Shown here: one piece after another, positions 1 through 7,175 of the stretch
How positions within the stretch are numbered: position 1 is the first letter of the stretch
Layout: the number at the start of each line of letters is the position of its first letter
From: Gammaproteobacteria bacterium
GTDB taxonomy: Bacteria > Pseudomonadota > Gammaproteobacteria > Pseudomonadales > Azotimanducaceae_A
Length of the DNA: 7,815 nucleotides
Direction of reading: 5' to 3'
NCBI GenBank assembly: GCA_028819775.1
Contig: JAPPKV010000351.1
Location: forward strand, 1-7,815
The notes under the pieces: generated by a model
What the model was told of the DNA's origin: nothing
The model's input: the letters and a program-made list of their open reading frames with translations, nothing else
Database searches by the model: none
Translations under genes and position numbers: made by a program

Positions 1-398
1 TGGCGGGGCATCGGCTGTCGACCGGCGAACTCGAGGAGGTGGTCGCGGCCCATCCCGCGGTGGCGGAGTGCGCCGTGGTAGGCATCGCCGACGAGGACAA
101 GGGCCAGGTTCCCTTGGGGCTGGTGCTGTTGAAGGACGGCGTCAACACGGAAGGTGCGGCCCTGGAAGCCGAACTCGTGCAGATGGTGCGCCGGCGCGTG
201 GGCGCGTTCGCCAACTTCAAGCAGGCGCTGGTCGTACCCCGGCTGCCGAAGACGCGCTCCGGCAAGATCCTGCGCCAGGTGATCCGAAAGATCGCCGACG
301 GGGATCCCTACGAGGCACCGTCGACGATCGACGATCCCGCGATCCTCGAGGAGATCGAGACCGCCTTCGGTGAACGCGGCGTTGGCCGCGCCGGTTAG
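1..398 (+). CDS. prpE: Propionyl-CoA synthetase, C-terminal part (5' truncated by window)
   Basis: This is the last 131 residues of an ANL-superfamily acyl-CoA synthetase; the reading frame is open from base 3 and ends at TAG 396-398. PrpE activates propionate with ATP and CoA to propionyl-CoA through an acyl-AMP intermediate, in the cytosol. The piece begins at the hinge motif AGHRLSTGELEE. VAECAVVGIADEDKGQVPLG follows. Near the end is the A10 core PKTRSGKILR, whose lysine (codon 264-266) is the catalytic and acetylation-regulated residue of the family. The tail with TIDDPAILEEI matches the C-terminal end of PrpE and separates it from typical acetyl-CoA synthetases. PrpE proteins are about 630 residues, so roughly one fifth is visible. 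The gene converges on the DUF945 gene and their stop codons overlap. An acetyl-CoA synthetase paralogue with relaxed specificity is the main alternative. Confidence 0.85.
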   Translation, partial: AGHRLSTGELEEVVAAHPAVAECAVVGIADEDKGQVPLGLVLLKDGVNTEGAALEAELVQMVRRRVGAFANFKQALVVPRLPKTRSGKILRQVIRKIADGDPYEAPSTIDDPAILEEIETAFGERGVGRAG

Positions 399-1753
399 GG
401 GCCGCCAAACAAGCCCATCAGCTCGAACGGCTCGAACGGGTCGCCGTTGACCGTAAGACCGCCGTTCGCGAATCCGACGTTGAGCGCATAGTCGTCGCCC
501 GATTCCAGGACGATTCCCTCCCGAACCAGCATCCGAACCACGCCGTCCATCTGCCCGATCCCAAGGCCGCCCAAGAGTTCGCGGTGGAAAGCGAGATCGA
601 GATTCGCCGCGACCAAGGGCAGCATCGCCATGAAATCCGCATTGGGACCGATCTCGAACGCATCCGGCAATTCGTCGCCGCGGAATTCGATCGCCAGGGA
701 CGCCAGGGCCTGCCGATCTTCGTGCGTGAAGCCAAGCCTGTTGATGGCGAAGTCGATTCGTTCCCGGACGAGGTCGGTGGCTATCGCCATCTGTCGTTCA
801 GGATCGAGTGAGTCGAAGTAGGCGACGTCCATCAGGCGAGCCATCCCGTCCAATCCGTACCGGACCGCCAGGTCCATGACCAAGTCCTGCAACGAGATGT
901 CCCCGATGCGGGCTTCACGCGCCTCGTAGAGGTTGGTGCCGACCAGGAAATCCCCTTCGATTTCGTTGTCGCCTTCAATCCGTAGATCGGTCGCCTCGTA
1001 GGTGTTCCCCTCGCTACTGCTCGAGAACATGACCCGGGCAACCTCGGTCTTCCCGCGGCCCAGCCACAGGTTCGGAATCCTGTCATCCTTCCAGGCGCTT
1101 CCCGTCCAAGTAGTGCGGCCCCAAGCGAACTGCATGGGGAAAATCGTCGCGTTGACGCCGGCGAACCGCCCGTCGAGGTCGATGTTCTCACCGCTGCCAC
1201 CAAACTTGGCAGTGGCCTCGAGTCCCCCGAAGTCGAACTCGGTACCTGACAGGTCCGACTCGCCCTGTGTGTATACGAACCCCGGAATGTCCATGCTCAT
1301 CGAGAGACCGCCGCCGAATCCGACCAAGACGCCCCCTCGGGCAGCGTAGGCGACGCCGGTCGCTTCTTCGAACTCCCGGAGTTCGGACACGACCGACGAA
1401 TCGACGACGAACTCAACCGATCCCCAGCCCAGACCCGGGGAAGGGCGGAAGACGATCGGGCCGTGGTAGAGGGTGACGGATTTCGGAAGCGTCGTGCTGA
1501 AGGACTCCACCATGTCCGCTTCGAGTGCCGAGGACTCGAATGTCATCGCAAGCGACACGGTGGCCGTGCTCGAATACCAGCCGATGTTCCAGTCGTCGAA
1601 GGACACTTCCACTTTCACGTACGGCGCCAGTGAATCGCCCACGGTGGCGAGTTGGTCCTCCATCAGCGACCTGGCCCGGGCGCCGAACAGGGGCGGCATC
1701 GCCACGGCCAAGACCACGACCATTGCCACCACCGCGATCGCAATTCGTTTCAT
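395..1753 (-). CDS. YdgA-like DUF945 family envelope protein
   Basis: A 452-residue protein of the DUF945 family (E. coli YdgA type, about 500 residues), whose molecular function is not established. Residues 4-23 form a hydrophobic N-terminal segment (IAIAVVAMVVVLAVAMPPLF) after a short basic start, so the rest is probably periplasmic, anchored or secreted. The diagnostic family features are DWNIGWYSSTATV at residues 54-66, equivalent to the family's 'GWFSS' signature, and YHGP at about 96-99. The C-terminal end also fits, with a short helix, REGIV, then a beta-rich stretch with GGLTVNGDPFEP. The ATG at 1753 is preceded by GGAG about 8 bases upstream, which supports this start. The TAA stop (395-397) overlaps the prpE stop on the other strand, leaving no room for a separate terminator. 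The gene lies 105 bp downstream of the large protease gene in the same direction and may or may not share its transcript. Confidence 0.8.
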   Translation of the reverse strand: MKRIAIAVVAMVVVLAVAMPPLFGARARSLMEDQLATVGDSLAPYVKVEVSFDDWNIGWYSSTATVSLAMTFESSALEADMVESFSTTLPKSVTLYHGPIVFRPSPGLGWGSVEFVVDSSVVSELREFEEATGVAYAARGGVLVGFGGGLSMSMDIPGFVYTQGESDLSGTEFDFGGLEATAKFGGSGENIDLDGRFAGVNATIFPMQFAWGRTTWTGSAWKDDRIPNLWLGRGKTEVARVMFSSSSEGNTYEATDLRIEGDNEIEGDFLVGTNLYEAREARIGDISLQDLVMDLAVRYGLDGMARLMDVAYFDSLDPERQMAIATDLVRERIDFAINRLGFTHEDRQALASLAIEFRGDELPDAFEIGPNADFMAMLPLVAANLDLAFHRELLGGLGIGQMDGVVRMLVREGIVLESGDDYALNVGFANGGLTVNGDPFEPFELMGLFGGP

Positions 1754-1858
1754 CGGGCTTTCTCCAATTGGGTGCGTCCGACCAAGCCCCGTGCGCTACC
1801 CGGGACGGCGCATTGTCCACTATTCGCGCGATTTGCCCCCCTGGCCTTCGAGGTCGCA

Positions 1859-4800
1859 CTACGGCGCTGCCGTCTCCACCGCAGGACGCGTAGACAGGTT
1901 CGTCAGGTGGCCAGTGGGACTCGCCAACAAATTCAAGACGTGAATCGGCATGTCGGAATTAACCTCGAGACTCCACTTTCCGAAGCCGTCGCCCAAGGCG
2001 CCGTCCAGGTCATCGGCACCGGCTTCCAACGCCTGGGCCGTCACGGTGCAAACCTTGCCAGCGGGAAGGGAAAGTCGGACTTGGCCTGCGGAGGCCCGCC
2101 CGGTGTCATCCACGCCGCTGATCGTGATCTCGGCCGCTTCGTCGCCCGAATTGATCAATCGCAACTGGCTCACCTGGTTGCGGTTGCTGCCGGGGTTGAA
2201 GATCGGCACTCGATGGATGCCGTCCACCGAGGGTACGGTGTCGTGCATGCTGGTCAGGAAGCCGTCTTCCGTACGTCGGATGTAGGCCAGAACATCTAGA
2301 TCGAGCATGCTGGTGAGTTCCAAGCGCCAGTCGCCTTGACCCGCACCGACACCCTCGGGCAGGCCTTTTCCCGTCGCTCCCGCTTCGAGGTCCGCCGAGT
2401 TGAAATGCACGGTCTGGTTCGCGTTGAGAGCCAAGGCGACTGGCTGGTGGTCCGTAGCGGTGTCGTCGTAGGCCTTGATGCTCACCGAACCCGCCTCGCC
2501 GCGATTGATGACACGCACGAATCCCTGCCGTCCGTCCGGATCAGCGGCGGATGGAAAGAGGTAGACGTGGTGGGTGGTCTCGTCGCCGGCCGCAACCTTG
2601 TTGTCCGGCATGGTGGAGAGATTCGTCAGATGTCCGGTGGGCGTTTGCATGAGGCTCGAGACAAGGATCGGCTGATCCGACGCCAGGTCGAGCCGCCATT
2701 TCCCGGATCCGGAACCCAGCATGCCATCGAGATCGGTACCGTTTTCCAAGTTCCCCGCCGGTACGGTTCGCGCTTCACCCGCAGCGAGCGTCAGACTTGC
2801 CTCGCCGGACCTTGCCCCGGCGTCGTCGATTCCGGTGATGGTCAACTCGGCGTCCGCTTCCCCGCCATTTATCAGGCGGAGCAGGCTTTCCTGGTTGGTG
2901 TTCCTACCCGGGTTGAAGATCGGCACCGAATAGCCGTCCGCAACTGCGGGCACGACATCGTGCAGGCTCGTCAGAAAGCCGTCGTTGGTCCGCATGTAGG
3001 TAAGCACGGCCACGTCGTTGCCGCTCAACTCCAGCCGCCAGTCGGCCCCCTCTTCGTCCTCTTCGTCGATGCCCCGGGACAACCCCTTGCCGGTATTGCC
3101 GCGCTCCAGGTCGTTCGAGTTGAAGTGCACCGTCTCGCCGGGATCCATCGCCAGCGTCGTGGCGTGACGGTTGCCCATATCGTCTGCGGCGACGATGTGC
3201 ACCACGTTGCGCTCCCCGTGGTTGATCACGCGCACAAATCCCTGTCGGGTCTCGTCGCTGGCCGACGCGAACAGCGGCACATCTTCGGACGGCCCCTCGG
3301 GATCGACGATGAGACCGAGCGCCGTGGCGCGGAGGCCACTACCGTCCTCTTCCACCGAACCGGCAAGACCCACGCCGTCGGGGAACGCGACCCCTTCGGT
3401 CAGTTGGACCTCGACCATCTCGTGCCGCTCTCGTTGTGCATCCTCGGTGGTCGCTACCGTGAACACTGCCGCCGTTTCGCCGGCGGTAACGGTGACGCTG
3501 TCCGACTGGCTCATCGGGTAGTCGTCACCCGCCGACGCCGAATTCTCCAACACAGCCCAATCGACGATGACGTCTTCTTCCGCCGCTGGTGCGACCCGCA
3601 CGACGAACTCCATCTCGCTGCCTTCCACGGCCGACCCGGCCGCAATCGAGACCCCGATGTAGGTCAGATCGACGTCGCGTTGCAGTAGCGCAGGAACATG
3701 GACGCTGAATGCGGCCTCGCTCAACGGATTGCCTTGAATATGCACGATGTCGCCGTTGCGCAACCGGGTATTTGATGCCAACGGTTCGATATCGCGGATG
3801 TCGTTGTTGGATAGGTCAACGTAGCTCAGCCGTCTCAGGTTCGCGAGCGGCGAGACGTCGCGAATCCTGTTGTTCTGCAGGTGGACCTCCACCAGTCGGA
3901 TGAGGTCCGCCAGTACCGAGATGTTGGCGATGCCGTTGTTTCCGAGATCCAGCAACGCCAGCTGGTCCAGACCGGCCAGGGGGGAGAGTTCCGAGATCGA
4001 GTTCTCGCCCAGCCAAAGCAAGCGGAGGCGTTCCAGATTCTTCAACACAGCGATGTCGCTGATGCCGTTTCCGTTCAGGCCCAGCGTGTCGAGGGCCTCC
4101 AGATTGGCCAGGGGCGAGATGTCCGCGACGGCGTTCCCGTTCAGATGCAGGGCCTCAATAATGGAAAGGCCGGCCAACGGGCGAATATCGGTGATCTCGT
4201 TGTCGTCGAGGCCCATCCAGAACAGGTCCACCAGATTCTCGAGCGGGGTGAGATCGCTGATCTCGTTGCCCCACAGGTCCAGGTAGTTCAGGCGCGTCAA
4301 TCCCGCGAGAGGACGGACATCGACGACATTGTTGAAGTTGAGGTCGAGGGTGGTGAGGTTCGTCAATCCGGTCAGGGGCGAGATGTCGGTGATTGATTCG
4401 TCCTCGCAGGCGGCCCGACCCACGAAGTCGTACCGGTTCGCGCACCGGAGGATCAACACCTGCAGGGCCGCGAGCTCGGCAAGCGGTGCGATGTCGAGGA
4501 TCCCGGTCTCGTCGAGCCACAGCCGCTCCAACGCCGACAGGTCCGCGAGCGGTGACAGATCCTGCAGCGGATTCCCCGTGAGACTCAAGTCGACCAAGCC
4601 CTTGAGCGGCGCTAGGCCGTCGAGGTCCTGAAACCCGTTTCGGTCGAGGAACAGCCCCTTCAGGCCACCGAGGTGACCCAGCGCGGACAAATCCGACACC
4701 GCATTGTTGAACAGCAGCAAGGTTTCGAGCCCCGTCGCAGCCTCCAACCCGGTAAGGTTGTCGACCTTGTCTTCGTCCGTGCCGGAGGCGTCCAAGACCC

Positions 4801-6943
4801 TCAACGAAGCCAGTTCCTCGAGCGTGAAATCTCCGTCGAGGGGCTTGTTCAGCGCAAGCAATACGGCATCTCGCAGGTGCGAATCCGCGAATTTCGGTTC
4901 GCCGTCGTCGTTCAGGATCGTTCCCGTCGCCCGGGTCCCATCGAAGCTCAAGACGACGCCGGCGGGCGGTTCAGGCGTTGTCGTGACCAGCGTGACCGTG
5001 AACGTATCGTCGGCTTCCGGTATGTCGTCTGCGAACGTTTCGACCGATATCGTCGCCGCGGTCTGATTCGCCGGAATGGTGACCTTGCCGCTGACATCGG
5101 CAAAGTCGAGGCCGGCCACGGCCGTCTCTCGCTCTAATTCCCATTCAACCTCAACCGGCGTGTCCCGAGCTTGTGAAAGACTCACCGAGAACGATAGCAT
5201 CTCCCCCTCGGCAGTCTGCGAATCCGCGACCGACACCGTCGGACCCACCGTCACGTAGACGCCGTCCGAACAGTTCTCCGTATCCGTCTCGCCGGGCACG
5301 GCATCAACGCACAGGCCGTAGTAGTAACCGCCAGCGTCCGGTGCCGTCTCCAAATGGGTGGGGTTGTAGCTGTCCTTGGCACCCAGCGGTTCCACGGAAT
5401 AGCTCGCCAGTTCGACGTCATCCGACGTGATCGTCGGATCCGCAGACCGGTAGAACTTCACCACCGTAGCGCCGGATTCTATCCTCCCTTCGTTCCTCAC
5501 CACACCGATGAGAATGATGTTGGTCTGCCCCACGTCCCATGCCCGGTTGGTGATCAGCGGCGTCGCGGTGAGGTCCGGCCCCGCCTCGCGGAATCCCGCG
5601 ATGACGTGACGCGTGTCGTTCAGGCCGCGCCGCGCATCGGCGGCCTCGTCACCCTCGGCGATGCCCATGGGATCGCCCTCGTATTCCTGGTCTGGATTCG
5701 AGAAGCGGAGCAACTCCTGACAAACGAAGCCGGCGTCGCTGCACTCGTTCGGATAGGACATGATCGTCCGCCAGCGCGACTCCGCCGGCGCGCCTTCCTC
5801 GAAAGTCGCCCGGTTGACGTAGCCGTGGCTATAAGGAAACGGCGTGTTACCCGAGTCGACGTAGCGGTCGTGCCGAAGTCCCATGTTGTGGCCAAGTTCG
5901 TGGGCGAAGGTCAAGCCGCCGCAGCCGTGGTCGGTAAGACCGAACCCCAATCGCTCGAACAAGGGTGACACTTGCCACATGATGAACGCGATTCCGCACA
6001 CGCCCGATACATCCGCAATGATGTGAACGAGGTCCGATCCAGACTTCTCGCGCAGTTCGTGGACGATGTCCATGTGTCCGTCCGAAGGATTGGCAAGCCG
6101 GTTGAGGTCGAGGCTCGCGCTCCCCGACTCCTGGTAGTCCACTTCCACCACCCGAGTCAGGAATATCTGCTGGTCCACGCCGCTGTCCGCGAATGCCTGA
6201 TTCGCCTCGGCCACGAACAGTTCCACCTGTGCGATCGCGGGCAATATGCCGCCGATCGCGTCCCTCGCCGCCGGCGTGTAGACCACGAGGACATCGACCA
6301 CCGATTCGTGGTCGTCGGCGGTTGCCGACGTTAGGTTGGTTGCCGAGCCATCGTATCCACGGTACAAGGACTCGGGTGGGCGTAGGGGTTCCCCGAGCGG
6401 AGGCAGCGTGGACGGGTCCACCAACCTGATATGACAGACCCCGTCCACGGCATCGATCGTGTACGTTCCGGAAGACGTGCGTACCGTGCCCTTGACGATC
6501 TCCCCGCTCACCACGATCGTCGCGGTTCCGAAAAGCACTCCCTCAAGACGACCCGCCAATGAATAACCGCCGGACCCCGTCGGGGCGATGCGCAGGTCGA
6601 CCGCCCTGAAGGCAACATCGTCGAACAGGTTGAGATAAAGGCTCGCGGACTGCCCCGCTTCGAGGGTCCTCTTGACGAGGGCGAGGCGTTCGAAGTCCAC
6701 GCGCACCTCTCGGTGGCGAACGGTGTCGCCGCCTCGGGTCGGCATCCTGGCCGTCGAGCGCAATGGCGCCCTATCGTCCTCGTCGCCCGGATCGACGGCA
6801 ATCGGCTCGCGCGGCTGGAACAGGCCGCCCTCCTGCGCCGCGACTCCGCTACCGGCAAACGTCAGCGCCACAGTCAGCAAAGCGACCAGACGTCGCTGGA
6901 AGGCGGTCCCCAAATCGAATGACATAGTAGCTCTCGATCGCAT
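1859..6943 (-). CDS. Secreted multidomain M12B-like metalloprotease with Calx-beta, LRR and C-terminal tandem repeats
   Basis: About 1,694 residues. A signal peptide (cleavage likely GVAA36-Q37) is followed by a pro-region (about 74-180) containing NLFDDVAF. The zinc metalloprotease (about 212-453) has HELGHNMGLRHD at 348-359, where H348, H352 and H358 bind zinc, E349 is the general base, and the trailing Asp is typical of M12B. TIMSY at 393-397 supplies the Met-turn. Then come a CARDB-like domain (455-566), a Calx-beta domain (567-682, ending ATGTILNDD), an LRR cap and 22-residue LRRs (685-1059), a second, more degenerate Calx-beta domain (1092-1216) and four related repeat units (1222-1684). 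No transmembrane anchor is seen at the C-terminus. Start choice: ATG 6943 has GAGGT 6 bases upstream; ATG 6925, with GAGAG, is a close rival; the frame opens at TTG 6979, which has only a poor site. Known for the family: metzincins cleave proteins. Inferred: an exported protease that binds host or matrix proteins. The substrate cannot be read from sequence. Confidence 0.88.
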   Translation of the reverse strand: MRSRATMSFDLGTAFQRRLVALLTVALTFAGSGVAAQEGGLFQPREPIAVDPGDEDDRAPLRSTARMPTRGGDTVRHREVRVDFERLALVKRTLEAGQSASLYLNLFDDVAFRAVDLRIAPTGSGGYSLAGRLEGVLFGTATIVVSGEIVKGTVRTSSGTYTIDAVDGVCHIRLVDPSTLPPLGEPLRPPESLYRGYDGSATNLTSATADDHESVVDVLVVYTPAARDAIGGILPAIAQVELFVAEANQAFADSGVDQQIFLTRVVEVDYQESGSASLDLNRLANPSDGHMDIVHELREKSGSDLVHIIADVSGVCGIAFIMWQVSPLFERLGFGLTDHGCGGLTFAHELGHNMGLRHDRYVDSGNTPFPYSHGYVNRATFEEGAPAESRWRTIMSYPNECSDAGFVCQELLRFSNPDQEYEGDPMGIAEGDEAADARRGLNDTRHVIAGFREAGPDLTATPLITNRAWDVGQTNIILIGVVRNEGRIESGATVVKFYRSADPTITSDDVELASYSVEPLGAKDSYNPTHLETAPDAGGYYYGLCVDAVPGETDTENCSDGVYVTVGPTVSVADSQTAEGEMLSFSVSLSQARDTPVEVEWELERETAVAGLDFADVSGKVTIPANQTAATISVETFADDIPEADDTFTVTLVTTTPEPPAGVVLSFDGTRATGTILNDDGEPKFADSHLRDAVLLALNKPLDGDFTLEELASLRVLDASGTDEDKVDNLTGLEAATGLETLLLFNNAVSDLSALGHLGGLKGLFLDRNGFQDLDGLAPLKGLVDLSLTGNPLQDLSPLADLSALERLWLDETGILDIAPLAELAALQVLILRCANRYDFVGRAACEDESITDISPLTGLTNLTTLDLNFNNVVDVRPLAGLTRLNYLDLWGNEISDLTPLENLVDLFWMGLDDNEITDIRPLAGLSIIEALHLNGNAVADISPLANLEALDTLGLNGNGISDIAVLKNLERLRLLWLGENSISELSPLAGLDQLALLDLGNNGIANISVLADLIRLVEVHLQNNRIRDVSPLANLRRLSYVDLSNNDIRDIEPLASNTRLRNGDIVHIQGNPLSEAAFSVHVPALLQRDVDLTYIGVSIAAGSAVEGSEMEFVVRVAPAAEEDVIVDWAVLENSASAGDDYPMSQSDSVTVTAGETAAVFTVATTEDAQRERHEMVEVQLTEGVAFPDGVGLAGSVEEDGSGLRATALGLIVDPEGPSEDVPLFASASDETRQGFVRVINHGERNVVHIVAADDMGNRHATTLAMDPGETVHFNSNDLERGNTGKGLSRGIDEEDEEGADWRLELSGNDVAVLTYMRTNDGFLTSLHDVVPAVADGYSVPIFNPGRNTNQESLLRLINGGEADAELTITGIDDAGARSGEASLTLAAGEARTVPAGNLENGTDLDGMLGSGSGKWRLDLASDQPILVSSLMQTPTGHLTNLSTMPDNKVAAGDETTHHVYLFPSAADPDGRQGFVRVINRGEAGSVSIKAYDDTATDHQPVALALNANQTVHFNSADLEAGATGKGLPEGVGAGQGDWRLELTSMLDLDVLAYIRRTEDGFLTSMHDTVPSVDGIHRVPIFNPGSNRNQVSQLRLINSGDEAAEITISGVDDTGRASAGQVRLSLPAGKVCTVTAQALEAGADDLDGALGDGFGKWSLEVNSDMPIHVLNLLASPTGHLTNLSTRPAVETAAP
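1886..2566 (-). repeat. C-terminal repeat pair 2 (units A' and B')
   Basis: The second copy of the module: VYLFPSAADPDGRQGFVRVI, TVHFNSADLE, GKGLPEG, GDWRLELTS, DGFLTSMHDTVPSV, then VPIFNPGSNRNQ, LRLINSGDEA, SGVDDTG, GKWSLEV, SPTGHLTNLS. It lines up with pair 1 nearly without gaps. The main differences are a shorter acidic loop in unit A' and a 13-residue linker between the pairs. A' resembles A, and B' resembles B, more than A resembles B, so the pair was probably duplicated as a whole. The protein ends about ten residues after the last unit, with no anchor. Confidence 0.85.
2609..3280 (-). repeat. C-terminal repeat pair 1 (units A and B)
   Basis: This encodes the first of two tandem modules of about 225 residues at the end of the large protease. 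Unit A starts at VPLF, continues RQGFVRVINHG, GETVHFNSNDLE, GKGL, DWRLEL, and ends DGFLTSLHDVVP. Unit B starts at VPIFNPGRNTNQ, continues LLRLINGG, TGIDDAG, GKWRLDL, and ends PTGHLTNLS. A and B share the same order of landmarks (VPxF, IN-G, DD-G, a glycine-rich turn, W-R-L, xGxLTxL), so they are diverged copies of one beta-rich unit. I do not recognise a named domain family. Confidence 0.85.
3767..4804 (-). repeat. Internalin/SDS22-like leucine-rich repeat array (about 15 repeats)
   Basis: Within the large protease gene, residues about 714-1059 are a run of LRRs of 22 residues each. Typical units are RLNYLDLWGNEISDLTPLEN and QLALLDLGNNGIANISVLAD, with consensus LxxLxLxxNxIxDIxPLAxL. This is the bacterial internalin or SDS22 type. 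A cap-like segment (FADSHLRDAVLLAL, then LEELASL) precedes the array. The periodicity is exact except for one repeat carrying a 14-residue insertion with two cysteines (near 4405-4446). LRR arrays of this kind form curved protein-binding surfaces; the ligand here is unknown. Confidence 0.9.
5867..5902 (-). other. Metzincin zinc-binding site HELGHNMGLRHD
   Basis: These twelve codons encode the full HExxHxxGxxHD signature of M12B/adamalysin-like metzincins. All three zinc-ligand histidines, the catalytic glutamate and the conserved glycine are intact. The Met-turn TIMSY lies about 36 residues further on, which is normal spacing. Cysteines around the site (C316, C341, C400 and C408 in the numbering from ATG 6943) could form disulfides, as expected for an exported reprolysin-like fold. 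The domain therefore looks catalytically competent, not a dead adhesin remnant. Confidence 0.92.
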
Positions 6944-7175
6944 CACATGACCTCGAAAGACCTCGATCTGCTCGCCCAAGCCTGCAATCCCGCCTCACTC
7001 ATTGCAATCGAATTCGACGCGGCCAAGCCGTCGGAATGAACGGGCTCGCGGGTGACAGTAAAGCGTCGCCTGCGGTAGGCTGACACCTTGGTGCGATGGG
7101 CAAGGCCACCTTCTTCCGCTCCTTGCGAAACGGCACTCCCGGTAGAGACAAGACAACACGAGAGACGAATTTCCT
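6944..7175. promoter_or_regulatory. Divergent intergenic region between the protease and transketolase-like genes
   Basis: This 232-bp stretch separates two genes read away from each other, so promoters for both should lie here. I find no convincing -35/-10 pair on either strand. What is visible is a pair of abutting palindromes, ATTGCAAT (7001-7008) and TCGAATTCGA (7008-7017), about 60-75 bases upstream of the protease start, which could be a regulator site. The minus strand also carries the SD-like GAGGT just upstream of ATG 6943. Inference only; no known operator was recognised. Confidence 0.35.

Noticed and set aside
1754..1858. Possible terminator or promoter between the large protease and DUF945 genes
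   Set aside because: Only short GC-rich dyads such as CCCGGG are present, without a stable stem followed by a T-run, and no clear -35/-10 pair was found.
1652..2299. 215-codon plus-strand open frame spanning the gap between the DUF945 and protease genes
   Set aside because: Low-complexity Arg/His-rich translation, antisense to two well-supported genes, no domain and no convincing ribosome binding site.
2336..3688. 450-codon open frame on the plus strand, antisense to the large protease gene
   Set aside because: It overlaps the repeat and Calx-beta coding region, whose minus-strand frame has clear domains and internal homology. The plus-strand translation is rich in Arg, His and Val with no recognisable domain, as expected for a shadow frame in GC-rich DNA.
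3767..4804. Regularly spaced repeats suggesting a CRISPR-like or DNA repeat array
   Set aside because: The 66-base periodicity is the coding of 22-residue leucine-rich repeats; the DNA copies are diverged and lie in one continuous reading frame.
6944..6979. TTG start at 6979 for the large protease
   Set aside because: It would add 12 residues before the signal peptide and has a poor ribosome binding site, while ATG 6943 has GAGGT at good spacing and ATG 6925 also has GAGAG.
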